Positions 23,323-35,926 of a DNA stretch of 64,000 nucleotides are shown one piece after another. Location: positions 1,612,001 to 1,676,000 of the forward strand of contig CM082578.2 of the NCBI GenBank assembly GCA_040954595.2, in the 5' to 3' direction. How positions within the stretch are numbered: the first letter of the stretch is position 1; every line of letters begins with the position of its first letter. A program made the position numbers and the translations under genes. A model generated the notes under the pieces. The model saw only the letters and a list, made by a program, of their open reading frames with translations. It did no database searches and had not been told where the DNA came from. Origin of the DNA: Balanoglossus misakiensis (Eukaryota > Hemichordata).

Positions 23323-24320
23323 CTGAAAAAACAAAATACATTTGTAACATTTTCTGGTTCAGGGACATTTTCATTCAAAATCAGCTAATTCAGTTAGTTT
23401 ACCATCACTTTAAAAAATGTTATTTAAAAAACCAAGGAACTGAATATGCTGTCAGAGGACTGTAATGTAACATGACTTTATTATGCATCCCATGTTTGTT
23501 TCAGACTCCAAGTACAACAGAAGATTGGGCCAAAATTGCAAAGGACTTTGAAGACAGATGGAACTTTCCAAATTGCATTGGTGCCCTAGATGGCAAGCAT
23601 GTTGTAATCAGAAAGCCAGCAAACAGTGGGAGTATTTACTACAACTACAAACATACTTTCAGTATTGTGCTAATGGGCCTTGTTGATGCCAATTATAAAT
23701 TTACATATGTAGATGTTGGATGTCAGGGTCGGATTAGTGATGGGGGTGTGTATAGAGCTTGTTCTTTGTCATCTGCTTTGGAAACAAATGCCCTAAAAGT
23801 ACCAAAGCCCGCACCACTACCTGGTACAACTGAATGCTTGCCATACATGGTAGTGGCTGATGATGCTTTTCCCATAAAAGAGTACCTCATGAAACCATAC
23901 CCATACCGCCAACTTTCCTTGGAGAAGAGATTGTATAATTACAGACTCTCCAGGGCCAGAAGAGTTGTTGAGAATGCTTTTGGTATACTGGCCAGTCGTT
24001 TTAGAATATTTCAGACAGCAATCAATCTTCCCCCAGACACTGTACAAAGTGTTGTTTTAGCCTGCTGTGCTTTGCATAATTATCTGGTGTCCCATTCTAC
24101 TGCAAACACAGTTTATACACCTCCAGGATCAACAGACATTGTTGACCCCGTGACACATGACATCCTTGATGGTGCTTGGAGACATGAAAACACTGGTATG
24201 GTTTGTCTAGAAAGACATCCACCCACAAGGGGAACAGAGGGAGCAAATAATGTAAGAAATAGACTGTGTGATTATTTCAGCAATGAAGGGTCTGTTGATT
24301 GGCAACTTAGCAAAATTTAA

Positions 24321-24526
24321 ATTTAGAGATTTAAAACTAGAGATTTGCCTTTACAATACAACCCTTTTGTATGATCAACAGTGGTATTGTTGATAATTGA
24401 ATTCAAGTCTGTATTTATTTGTGGTCATTGCATGATATTATTTATTCTGATGTATATGTATATATTTTATGGATATGCTGTATTATGCTTGCTGTGTTAT
24501 GCAATAATAATAATAATAATAATTAA
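24321..24526. other. 3' flank of Harbinger 2
   Basis: AT-rich sequence with a TATTTATT-rich stretch and an (AAT)n tract at 24504-24522. No terminal inverted repeat is recognisable. Confidence 0.4.
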
Positions 24527-25702
24527 AATATAGCTGTGAACAGCAATAAGCGGGTTTCGAGACACTGCTAGCCCTATTGGTTCGCCTGGAGATAGATATG
24601 TGCATATTTAATTAGTCAGGGTGTAGGATGTGGTAAAGTTGGTCAAACGTCATGTGAGGTCACCCTAAATATGAGCAGAAAATTTGGACACTATATTGGT
24701 CCATGTCCAATAAAAACCACACATCTAGCCCTATTGGTTCGTGTGTACTTAGTTATGCACATAGTTAGGCAGGTGTCACAGGTGGTCCTAAATTTTGGCT
24801 AATTATTTTGGTACCATCCTCCCAAACACCTAAGCTGTACCTGCTGTGGATGCCGAGATATGCGGAAGTAGGTCAAAGGTTACCCAAGGTCACCCGAAAT
24901 TTGGGGGGAAAATTTGACCCCATACTGGTCCATGTCCAACAAACACCAGACCTGTAGTCCTGTTAGTTCGCCTGGAATTAGGTATGCACATAATTAATGA
25001 GTAAGGCAGGTGTCACAGGTGACCCTAAATTTGGGCTTCTTATTTTGGTTCCATCCACCCAAACACCTAAGCTGTACCTGCTCTAGATGCTGAGATATGT
25101 GGAAGTAGGTCAAAGGTCACCCAAGGTCACCCCAAAATTTGGGCAAAACAATTTGATCCCCTAGTGGTACATATCCAACAAACACAAGACCTGTAGCCCT
25201 GTTAGTTTGGCTGGAATTAGGTTTGCACATAATTAATGAGTTATGCAGGTGTCACAGGTGACCCTAAATTGTGGCTTCTTATTTTGGTACCATCCTCCCA
25301 AACACCTAAGCTGTACCTGCTGTGGATGCCGAGATATGAGGAAGTAGGTCAAAGGTCACCCGAGGTCACCCCAAATTTGGGGGGAAAATTTGACCCCATA
25401 GTGGTACATATCCAACAAACACCAGACCTGTAGCCCCCTTGGTTCGCCTGGAATGAGGTATGCACATAAGTAATGAGTTAGGCAGGTGTCACAGGTGACC
25501 CTTGAATTTGGCTTCTTAATTTGGTCCTATGCTGCACACTGGCCGAAAGGACTATTGCACCAACCAGAATTCTACAAAACGACGTGGCCATAGCTTAACT
25601 GTAGTGGAATACGTATAGGTATAGATTTCATAAAAAACTTGATATAAAAAAAACGGTCGATTTTTCATATTATTTTTTCCAGTTGGAACTGATAGTTGGA
25701 AG
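24527..25702 (+). repeat. DR1-containing repeat array, left copy
   Basis: It starts with a degenerate AGCTGTGAACAGC head after (AAT)n, then runs as tandem units of about 238 bp (GGTGTCACAGGTGACC at about 24772, 25011, 25248, 25485). It stops at 25702 in GTTGGAAG. Each unit carries GTAGGTCAAAGGTCACC-type sequence, with perfect AGGTCAAAGGTCA at 25107 and 25346. The same family occupies 57091-61565. It has no coding potential. Confidence 0.8.
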
Positions 25703-27761
25703 CATTCGTGGGGAAGCACATACTTTGTCATTGGGACGTCAGTGGGGGAGGGGGGTGTAATTAGTGTCATAGGCAATAAGTGTGTTGTGCAAGTCATTGC
25801 GGAAGCGATTGTGGTGTAGATTTTTAAAGTTTAGGGAACATTTGTGTTTAGGGGAGTTGGCGCGGGAGTGAACGTTGAGGGCAGGGGTGCGGTTCGCGAG
25901 TAGGAAGTTGTTGCTAGAGTTAATGTGTTAAGTACACTTAAAATGCGGTATACCCGTAATGGTGGAGGTACGACAGAATTGTTGTACGTTCGTGCCTAAA
26001 TGAAGTATTGGCAGTACATGGGGCTGTTTTGAAGAGGGTGTTTTTTGTAGTGTTCGTGAAGTGTGAAATCATTGAACAGGGGAAATGATGGGAAATGCGT
26101 TGTTGACGGTGGAGTGTATAGAATGATGTACTTATAGCAGTAAGCGGCGCATTAAAGGTGTATAGTTATTTAATTAGTTGTTAGACAAACAATGTAATGC
26201 GTTTGCTTGAAGCGGTAGGAAAACATACCAAGGGGGTTATCTAGTGTAAGCATAGAGGGATCATTGTGTGCCGAAAACAGGGTGCGATTGAATGACTGTA
26301 GAGTTTGATACGGAGGACGTTGATTAGTATCTGACAGAAATGGAACAAGGCACTAGGGATGCGTAGTTGCTAGATAAGAGAGGATGTCGCGTTTTTCTGA
26401 GCAATAATTGAATGATTAGGCACCTAAATGTCTGGAGATCAAATGTACTGTGTTTACTTTTGACGGAAGCAAATGTGGTTTATTGCGAGTGGAACAGCTG
26501 CTATTTATTAAGTGATGGTATCGTGGAATATTTGTGTAGGAAACGTCGGCGGAACGGGTTGGGCTGGGAGAATAGCAGCAGTCTGTGCGATGTTGGTAGC
26601 TAGGTGTAGTTATTGCGCATTTTCGGGAAATCATGGGCGGACGGGCTGCTGGCCAAATGTGGGAACTAGCAATAGACAGTTGCCTGGGGGTGATGGTGAT
26701 ATATTCATTGCATTAAAAGTTGAACGTGTGGGAATACAAGTGAAGAAGGATTGTGAAGTTGATGTTGTAATGTTAGTTGATGTGTACACATATAGAGGGG
26801 TGACTTTTTAATAAAGGTATAGAAACGTGATACACACTATGAAGGAATTGATGGGAGTGAACAGTGTTGTTCTGTGTATGCGATGTTGGAAAAGGAGTGG
26901 AGGGAAAAGAAAAGAGAGCACGGTTGAAGTTGGTTGGGACATGTGATTTCGTGACGGCAAAGTGAGTAGAGCAAAGAGCGCTGTTGTCGCGAATTTAAAT
27001 TGAGAAGAAAATAAGTAATGAAATTGTACTGGAAACATTGATAGGAAATGATGTTGGCAGACATAGTGTGGAGTGTGCAATTGGTAGATGGGAAGTGTGG
27101 AATACTGGGAAGGGAAAGTATTGCGATATTTCGGGTGGAAGTTGTGATTAGTAGGAGAGTGATGCATAATGTGATAGGGGGGATAGCGGACGGTGTGTGT
27201 GTTCTCAATATGCGTAAAATAAATGTTGGATCGGAATGTTGAGATTTAATCAATGGTAACGATGTGGTCAAGTGGCAAGGAGAGTTGAAATCTGTCAGGG
27301 TATTCAATTGGGTATTTTATTGTGTTGTGATAGGCGCACTAATGTTTGAAAGGAGTTGTGTATGTGTGTGGGAAGCGGTGGCGGATGATTGCAGCAATGT
27401 AGCACGGTGTAGTGTATAAACAAAGATGATAAGAGGCGTAATTAGTGGCTGGTGTAGCCAAAGGGATTGAGTATTTGGTGCACGTTTGTCTGGTTGGGAA
27501 TTGCGCTGAAGTAATGGAAAAGGCAAATAGTTTATGTTTTGTGGTTGTGTGACTGATCAGGTGATGAGTACTTATTATTGCTATGGAAATTGTGGGGTTT
27601 GATGTGAGTTTGTGATATAGGGAAGAGTGGATGGGGTGGATTGTTTCCAATGAGGAACTGAAACATTAAACAATATTTTAATTAGTGTGGCCTCAGCCTC
27701 GTTGTGAATGAGTTAAGAAAGGGTGTAAAGAAAGTTTTTGTCAGTGGAAGTTGTAAGAACG
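25703..27761 (+). other. 5' non-coding part of the Helentron
   Basis: Strongly GT-rich and C-poor on the + strand, this produces many spurious His/Thr/Pro/Ser-rich frames on the minus strand. No gene is supported. The promoter of the RPA-like gene should lie near its 3' end. Confidence 0.5.
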
Positions 27762-30700
27762 ATGGAGTGTATTTGCGGGTACATTGTGGGCGTGAGCCCT
27801 GTGAAGACATCGGCGAAGAACACGAAATATTTTAATGGAGTGATCCAGAGTGATCGCGAAAAATACCAAGATCTGGTGTGTTTCTCACCGGAGAAACATG
27901 ACGTGTTCCAGTCTGTGATGAAGGGGCGCACGGCTGTGAAGCTGGACAGGGTTAGTTTTGTACCAGGCCGAGCTAACGTTGGTGTGAGCGACGTTCAAGT
28001 TTCGAGGCGGTCAGTCATAAATGCCTGCAGCAAAGCCTTGCCATTTTCGATGAAAGTGCGCGATGCGGGAGGATGGAAAATGAGCAATGTTGCCGATGCG
28101 ATTGGTATGGCACCAGGTTTTGGTCCGGTAAGTATGCAAATCTTATTTGGAAAGTTTGGCTTACGTAGGCTTGTGTGTGGTGGGTGAAGTCAGTGCAATG
28201 ATGTGTTAAGTGTAGAGATGTCACGCGAGGGAAGTTAAGGGGAAGAGTAGTAATGGCTGCGTGTTTTTTGGAAAGGGTAGGTAGTATTTGGGTGGGGATT
28301 GAGCAAGTTGAAGACGTGGTCTAGGGGCTGGGGGGGGGCTGGTGAAAATTATGTGAAATCTGGTAATCGGAACGGGTTGCTGTCATTGTAGGTTAATGGG
28401 ATCCGTATGTTAAATGGTGTTGTTATGGAGTTTTGTTTTATGTGGAGAAGTGAGTTTGTGCATAGACAGTACTACTGTGTATGGCTTGATATGTAGAATG
28501 TCGAGTGTATAGTGCAATATTGTGATGAAGTTGTTTTATATATTTTATAAACATTGAAACCCTGCGTAAAGGTCTGTGTATGCGCGGCGTTACACGCGGG
28601 GAGCACACAGACGTGTAGGCAGAGCTGCAGGCATTGGTGGAAGTTTTGGGATCTGATTCGCTTGAGGGTGTATGGTCGAGTTTGTCGGGTATAGTTTTGT
28701 GTACAGGTGTGTGTGTTGCTGCGGTTACACGGAGGGAACAGGTTGGCAAGGTTGTACATGTATACACAAATGTGGTGCGTGTCACACGTGGCACCGAAGT
28801 TGGGCTGGTGTTAAATTGTCTAACGGAGCGCAACGGTGCACAGGTGTTGATGTCTGGTGTCACTGTTGATTGTGGAGGTCGTCAAGTGGGACAAGAAATG
28901 GGAATTAAAGAAATGAAATAATGTGTGATGGGCAATGTAGGGAAAAGTTGGTGTGTACATGAAGCCCGATTTTCAGTAGAAAGTGTGTAATGTTTGCCGA
29001 GGAGCCAATGATGGGGAATTGACGGGACATTTGTGTTGTTGGGACCTAATGTTCATTCCGAACTGAACATTGTAACGCGATTGTCGTTCAATGCGCCTAT
29101 CTGACCGAAAGAAATTTGCAAAAGAAATGGGTCTGTTTATGGTCTTAAGGGTTAGGGTTTACATGTCCGTGTTTGTTTGTCTGTTTTGTTGTCTTCTGTT
29201 TCTGGGTTTTTTCTTCATTGTAACGAAAAAAAGTGTAAAAGGGGAAGAAAGTGTAAGGTGATAAGGTGAGGCTTACGCGCATACCATCATGGGAATTGTA
29301 ACTTGAGTAATTGTTCATATGACATCGGGGAAGGGTTGAGTGGAAATGTGTGGTTAGTGTTGACGATGACTTTCTTGAGAGTACACTGTATTAGCAAAGG
29401 AAATTGGGTGTATTTTTTTGGTTCAGAGATTTGTTATTGGTGGTGTACATAAGATGATGTATGTAGGAGGAGAGTGTTATCTGTGGAAGGAATGTGTAAT
29501 TGTTTTATGTTGCATGTTGTTGTATTGTTGGACTTTTTGTCAAGTTGTTGCAATGGTGTGATAGTAAGGGCGACGTTTTTATTTTCTGTGTTTGTCATCT
29601 CCCGACCGACCGTAAATTTCAGCTCCGACATGAAAATGAAAAAAACTGTTTTATTTGCGCGGACTCTGAGCCTGAGGCGATCATCCTAGCAACAGCGCCC
29701 CCAACGGCTAATTGTGAGATTTTGCAATCATGACGTCATATTCATCATGGCGGTCGTGTCGGACGATGGCTGAAGCCATCGTGGCCGCAGCAAAGGGAAG
29801 AAATTGTAGAGAATGAAAGGACAGAGCATTAAAGAGAAAGACAAGAAATTATAGTGATAAAAGGACAGAGAGCACAAAACACTGGACTGAAAGATAAGAA
29901 ATTGCAATGACTGAACAGGCAGAACATTAAACAGAAACAAATAGGCCTACACATCTGTTTGTAATGGATAAAACATGGAACTGAAACAGGTTTTTTTTTT
30001 TGGTAAACGTTTTTTTTTATTTCGCCCGCCCGCCCTGCCTGACTATTCCTCTGGAGATGAGGAACAAATAAAAAAAAAGGGTCACCCTAATGTTTGGTGA
30101 CAAGATAAATAGTAAATAATATTATATATGCTTATGTGATGGTGAAGTGGTTGATTGGTTTTGTGCAATATGAGGAGATTTATGTGTGTTGTATTTTCCA
30201 GGTTACTATCATGGCCAAGGTGGTACGTGAGCTTACTGGTGTGAAGCGGCAAAATGTCAGAGGGAGGATGGTGGCGAAACAAGGCGTGCTTGTTGCAGAT
30301 GGCACAGGTAATAATACAATGTTATTCAGTAGTAAAGGGACAAAGTCTGTCTCTGCCTGCCCTTCTTCCATTTATTATGTTTGATACAAGACATTGTTTA
30401 TGTTAATGTACATGTGGATATATAGTGAAGCAACGTTCAACCACACACACTTTTCATGGCACTTGTAGACAGCAGAGTGGAGAAATTCGCCAAATGAATA
30501 ATTAGCCTCTACCATTTATTCATTTGGGGTGAGTTTTTACTGTCATATTATACCAGCGATGTGGAAGTTGTGTGTAGTTGAATGTCTATTCACTAAATAT
30601 ACACGTATACAGTAATGTAAACAGTGTTTGCGCAAACATAATTAATAGGAAAAAGGCAGTGAGAGAGAAACTTGTTTCCTGTAATAGGCATTGGCACATA

Positions 30701-33700
30701 TTTGGGAAGGTGTCTGCTGTTAGTGTGATTTAGAAAGAAAAGTAATGTTGATTTAATGTGATTATGTGTTCTGTGTACATATATAGTCAATGCAATTGAT
30801 ATTGAGGTGGACAATGCAGTTGTGCTGTGAATGAAATGTGTGTAATGTGGTGAAGTATTGCATGGCTAGTTATAAGTGCTGAGATTGTGTAGTGGTGATA
30901 ATAGTTAATACAGTGTTGTTGGAATTCAATTATATTCAGTTGGTGAGGTTGTTGACAGATCAATTCAATGTGTGCTAGAGGGAGTGCAATGATGTCATGT
31001 ATGCATGCACGTCATGTACTGAGTAAGTGGTATTGTGTGTAGTCAACTGGCAGTATAAGTCAATGTTTACAAGGGTTGAGAGGAGCTTGAATGTGTGTAC
31101 AGGAAAACATATTTCATATTGTGCGATGAGGGACATGAAATGAAAGTAGAGTACAGGAATTCATTTATATTAAATTGTCTTATTTGTTGTCTTCTGGTGA
31201 TAAGTGTAGCTTGGTGTGAAGGCTTTTAGTGTGGCATATAAGATAGTATTTGTTGTGTGGTGGTTGTGTTATGCCAGGAAGACACTTAGTGTATGCAGAG
31301 GCTGGAAGCCCTACAAGTTCACTAGTATGAATGCACATTGTGTTAGTGTTAGTGTGGTCTTCTGGCCCTGGTTGTCCACAGGTGCATGGCTGTTTTACGC
31401 TAAAAGGGAAGGGTCAAGCACAATCTATTGTTAACATGGCTGTAATTGGTATACTGTAATTGGAGGCATTTATCTTGCTTGTGATGACGTGGTCTTTGTT
31501 CATGATTGTATGTGGGCCAGGTTTAGCTAAGATGGGCTCGTAATTGACTCCTTTCCCTTGAGTGTAGCACAGCCAGCGGTGGGAATGGGGCAGCGGACCA
31601 GAGTATGTTAGTGTGCGAATGTGTCTTGTTGTTAGCCATGTTTGTGATGGAATGCCCTATAGGACAGTTATGAAGTTTATGATGTGTAGTATATGTGATG
31701 AATGAGCAAATCAGAGCTTGGCAGTGTTTTATGAGACATATTGGTACTTTGTAGGCTGGTGTGCATATGTAGTTTGTTGTTTTGTATGATATATGAGTTG
31801 TTAGCAGGAATTATCAAGTGTGTTGCAATTGCAGCTGAACATTCATTTGTGTATATACATGTGCATGTGATGAAAGTAAGTTGAGTGTTGCAATTGTATT
31901 GTTACGTGGATGCAGAGTGCTGTGTGCAGTTGTGTGTGTTATAGCCATGTTTGTCGGTGTTTGTGTGTGCAGATGTGTTTGGTTGTGGTTGTGTTTTTGT
32001 GTAAGGGGGGGGGGCAAGTATGGGAAACGAGCAATGGGAAAGTATGGGGGTTATCTTGGATGTCGAGGGGAAGATTTCACTATTAAGTGGTGCACATTGC
32101 GGGACATTGGGATTGCAATGTGTTATAGTAAGAAGGCATTTTTCTGTGGATGTCAGTTACATGTAGGTAAATTTTATTACGGTGGTGGGTAAATGCTGTA
32201 CTGTATACATGTATTTCAGTTGATCAGTGGCAGTTGTTAAGGGAGCATTCGTTTTTTACTGGGAGGGGGGGGGGGGCCGGTGGAATTTGAGTCGCCGACT
32301 AAATGTAAAAGGCAACCCCCCTCGAAATTACTTTTCTAAAATGTGTCCCCCCCTAAATTCTTCAATTGTAAAATGTGACCCCCCCCCCCAAAAAAAAAAA
32401 ACAAAGTTTATCCACCGGATTAAACTTATCAAACTTTGTCAGATATTTAGACTGACCATTGTTATTGTTGACATATGATTCTATTCAGAATTACATTCAT
32501 TCTATCTTGTAAAAATAGAAAAACAGCACTCCCATGAAAAGAATTTGAAACTGATGTTTCCCCTCATCAGTGGGTATTAAAACTGAACATTGTTTTTATT
32601 TTTTAAGTATTTGTATTCTGTGTTGGGAGACATTGTAAACCGAGAATTGAAGGGGGTGGGTTTGGAAATTTAGGAAATTTTGTAAAATACAGAGCTCAAA
32701 GCTGCATTTTAATGAACCCGGCAAAAGCAAATTAACTCAACTACCGGTATGTTGGGGAGGACAAATTTAACCGTCGCCGCTCAAAGTTATCATGGGGTGG
32801 GGGCAAGTCCCCTGACCCGGGACACTATAGATAAACCAGTCAATGATTGAAAGGTGTTGATGAATGGAGGGGGTGGGTGTGGGAGGGGGTTTCCCCCTCC
32901 CACATTAGAAAATTTTGTAAAATAAAGGGTGCGAAACTGCATTTTTGCGGACTCAAAATAAACATTTAGTCGTCAAAGTTTGCTATAATTCCATACAAAT
33001 CTGTTGTAAAAATTGTCCCCCCCCACAAACCATTGATTATAAAATTTGTCCCCCCCCTAAAAACTGCTTTGTAAAAGTAAACCCCCCCCTGATTTCCACC
33101 GGCCCCCCTTTCCCTGTAAAAAACGAATGCTCCCTAAGATGATGAAAAAGGGGGCATCTCTGTGATCAGTATTGAAAGTGTGAACGAGTGGAGTAATATG
33201 TGGAATGTTGTTTGTTCGGGTCAGATTTAGTAGTTTCATTATCTATTGGCATTTTTTGACTCTTGCAGGTGCTATCGAACTAGCTGTCTGGGGAGATTTG
33301 GTAGACCAGATTGAAGTTGGGGCAAACTACACGTTCAATGGTTTAACTGTGAGAAGATTTCGCGTAACAACATTAACAACAACACTGCAGACAGAGATCA
33401 CTTTAAGTGAAGAGGAGCTGGTGGTAAAGGAAGAACGAATCGAAAGGGATGAGGAGATGACTAGTTATGATGTAATGGAAGTCCTGCAATGCAGCTGCAC
33501 TAGCATTAACTCTTGTGGTGCATGTAACCAGGTGGTTGGAGCAGTGTCCGGAAATGCACGAAACATTAAATGTGCTTCCTGTGGCATGCGTCAAAAGGTA
33601 GCCAGAGTTGCGAAAAAGTTCTCTGGCAGAATGAATGTAAAGATTGGAAGTGATGTAAAGAGAGTAATGATGTACAATGATGTAATGGTGGCCTTTTTTG

Positions 33701-33861
33701 AAAAGGAAGGGTTACATTTTGAAGATGTTGACAGTATCGAAGAGTTTTTTCTAGATTGTACTCAGTTGCGTATATCTGTAGTTGGTAACAATGTCACTGA
33801 TATGTGCCTGAAAAAGAGTGACATTAGTGAGCTAGGCGTTGGAGATTTGGAACTGGTGTAG
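27762..33861 (+). CDS. RPA1-like single-stranded-DNA-binding protein, three exons
   Basis: Exons are 27762-28127, 30202-30307 and 33269-33861. Donors are GTAAGT and GTAATA, acceptors TTCCAG and TTGCAG, and the phases fit, giving 354 residues. Residues 1-120 look like a first OB fold (GVSPVKTSAKN...VCFSPEKH). Residues 125-205 form a second OB fold (VTIMAKVV...VLVADGTGAIELAVWGDLVDQI...GLTVRRF). A zinc ribbon follows (C240-x2-C243, C259-x2-C262) and a third OB-like region to the end. This order resembles the DNA-binding core of RPA70. RPA-like proteins are known passengers or helpers of some Helitrons, where they may coat the displaced strand. Intron 2 hosts a MITE. The start at 27762 is the first ATG in frame; no nonsense or frameshift is visible. 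Confidence 0.7.
29590..29800 (+). promoter_or_regulatory. Possible promoter-like island in intron 1 of the RPA-like gene
   Basis: Within GT-rich DNA this segment is richer in C and CpG. It holds TGACGTCA (CRE-like, about 29731), CATCATGGCGG (YY1-like core) and the hairpin CGATGGCTGAAGCCATCG. The function is inferred from motifs only. Confidence 0.25.
32241..33134 (+). mobile_element. Harbinger-type MITE, copy C, nested in the RPA-like gene
   Basis: This 894-bp element has inverted ends GGGAGCATTCGTTTTTTAC and GTAAAAAACGAATGCTCCC. TAA flanks it on each side (32238-32240 and 33135-33137). The core (about 32490-32990) is shared with copy B (4470-4870), while the terminal ~40 bp differ. It lies wholly inside intron 2, so it should not alter the protein. 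Confidence 0.8.
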
Positions 33862-34857
33862 GCAGTGTTGTAGTTGTAGTTGTAGTTGTTGACTGTTTGG
33901 GTGAATGTAATGCATGCTGCAATGTGTTGTTGTGGAGAGCACATACAAAGTGGGTTCATGATTATGATAGTTACAGGCCCAAGCATGTTCAGGTGCTTGG
34001 GTCTCCTTTTGTTTCTTGGGCATGTGTCTTCTCTAATGTTGGGCGTTTTTTTGTTCTGCTAGATGTCAAAAACTGCTGAATGGTGGCATGTGTGTAATGT
34101 TAAATTTTGTAGATTGTACTGTTAAGATCTTTGTGCCAAATAGTGAAGCAGTACGCCGTATTGCTTGTTACAAGTTCATGTTTAAACCATAAGTCACGAT
34201 ATTTGTTATGATATTTGGAGTGGGCCATTATGGCCTGTACCTGTGTGGGAACGTGGGATTTGTGGAATATGCCCTATAAGTCAAAGTGTGGTCAGGTGAG
34301 CAAGTTGAAATGTGGTGTACATGTAACTGAACTTGAAGCAGTGTGTATTGTGAGTTATTTGAGTTCTGCCATTAGGCTGTTTTGTTCTGTTGATTTGTAT
34401 TGTTTTATGGAGTATTAGATAAAGGGACTATATAGGTAATGTATGACACAAGTGTTTGGTTTGCATGTGCATTGAGTTGTTTTTTGATAGAATAGTAGTA
34501 TATTGTAAAGTTTCATTGTGTGATAATAAAGAAGAGATTGAGTTTGTGGAAAACTAGTGGAATGTGTTCTGTTTTTGGTGTGTTAGTGTGTGTTTTGTAG
34601 TAATGTCTGTAGGTTACCTGTTATAGCTGAAGAGACTGATTGTGACAGTAAGTCATATGTGAAATGATGTAAAACATTAATTATATTATACCAGTGTATT
34701 GATGATGTAAATCACGCTATTTTATTGGTCGAGACACGACATGTGACTGTGATATATTTGTCATATACCAGTCATATATCACGCAAAACTCATAGTCAAG
34801 GAAAATGCCTTTTTAAAATGTTTCATGCAAAGTTTCAATATACTGGTATAATTTAAT
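33862..34857 (+). other. GT-rich Helentron non-coding stretch
   Basis: No gene is supported. It includes the 3' end of the RPA-like transcript, with AATAAA at about 34525 as a possible polyadenylation signal. Confidence 0.4.
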
Positions 34858-35000
34858 AGCAATAAAGCACCCCCAGCCATGGTATACCACTTGATTTGGA
34901 CCAGTTCAACTCCATATACGCACTTGCTATCGCTCGTGCGTGTATGTCGTGAACTGGTGAAAATGTCGTGGTATACCATGGCTGGGGGTGTTTTATTGCT
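34858..35000. repeat. Small palindromic element
   Basis: The arms AGCAATAAAGCACCCCCAGC (34858 on) and their complement (to 35000) form a near-complete hairpin of about 143 bp that also includes GGTATACCA-type inner arms. It is probably a MITE; the target duplication is unclear. Confidence 0.6.
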
Positions 35001-35554
35001 TAAATATAGTATGATGATTATCACAGTGGTAACACTGGTAGCGCTGTAACTAATTGTATTGTTAAGGGAAGATGTGATTGGAATGCAAGTGGTGTTTGGA
35101 GTGAAGTGAGTGTTTGTGTAGTTCTTGTTTCTGGCAAGTATCTTACTGGTATTGTTGTGGAAAAGGTGAAGAATGGTGTGCCCTTATGATCTGGAGGTTG
35201 ACTGCAATGTATCAATGTCAATAGTGCCAGGTGAGTGCCATTTAGACTGTACCAGTTTGTGGTGGATATGGTAATTAGCTGTAGGTTTCCGGTGGGTGTT
35301 AGGGTTATGGTGGTGCTTGAAATGGAGTTAACAATTTTGTTTTGTCAGTAAAGTAAAATTTTGATTGACGGTTGAATTAAGTCATAATCCAAATTCTGAT
35401 GGTATTAAGTTTAATGGGAATGTTTGACATCACAGAGTGGAACAGTTAAAGTTCGTTTGCTGTGATCAATGTTTTTTCTTGTAACAGTACAGCAGGTGTG
35501 CAAGGTAGAAAGTGTAGTGTGGAGTGTGTCAAGTCACTGCATGCAGTGTTAGTA
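35001..35554 (+). other. GT-rich Helentron non-coding stretch
   Basis: This stretch separates two fold-back elements, and I see nothing else in it. Confidence 0.4.
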
Positions 35555-35926
35555 TTGGTTACCTAGACCCCCCCTGCTTCTTCTGCTGGGCACTCTAGAA
35601 AGAGGGTCTGGGGAAACCCTATAGAAAACTGTATGGGCAAAGATGGCCGACTTGAGACAGAAGCGATGCATGATGGTTGACATTTATAATAGTTGATATT
35701 ATGAAAGGACAATATTAGGAAACTATGAACCGAACTTCTCTATGTGTCTTTTTAATTTCTAGACAGTTTTAGCAGGTCTAGCACTTTCAGCATTTTTTCC
35801 ATGTTTGAGGTTGTAACCATCATGTATCGCTTTTGTCTGAGGTCGGCCATCTTTGCCCGAAGAGTTTTCTAAGACCCTTTTTTCTAGAGTGTCCTACGGA
35901 AGAAGCAGGGAGGTCTGGGTAACCAA
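35555..35926. mobile_element. 372-bp inverted-repeat MITE inside the Helentron
   Basis: The ends are TTGGTTACC and GGTAACCAA. Homologous inverted arms run about 120 bp inward, including GGGCAAAGATGGCCGAC at about 35636 and its complement at about 35850. Composition differs from the GT-rich surroundings. No target duplication was evident. Confidence 0.65.

Larger units (their letters stand above)
20973..24320 (+). pseudogene. PIF/Harbinger element 2 transposase (HARBI1-like), four exons
   Basis: Exons are 20973-21064, 21231-21455, 21806-21921 and 23505-24320, with GT/AG borders and consistent phases. Exon 1 gives a basic tail (KKKKRKR); exon 2 gives RKLWCRPWLLRR, the PIF N-terminal helices and ends RFLATG. 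Exon 3 continues with GQSYQCLQYGFRMS. Exon 4 is the DDE_4 nuclease, with Asp 23589 (GALDGKH), Asp 23859 (VVADDAFP) and Glu 23970 (VVENAFGIL) all intact. Exon 2 has a frameshift near 21392-21396, where a short stretch seems deleted before SSISPGERLAVTLRF, so the full protein is probably not made. The catalytic exon itself is clean, which suggests modest age. Confidence 0.8.

Noticed and set aside
26808-28863. Long minus-strand frames rich in His, Thr, Ser and Pro
   Set aside because: They mirror the GT-rich, C-poor + strand; they lack motifs, overlap the supported RPA-like exon, and change frame often.
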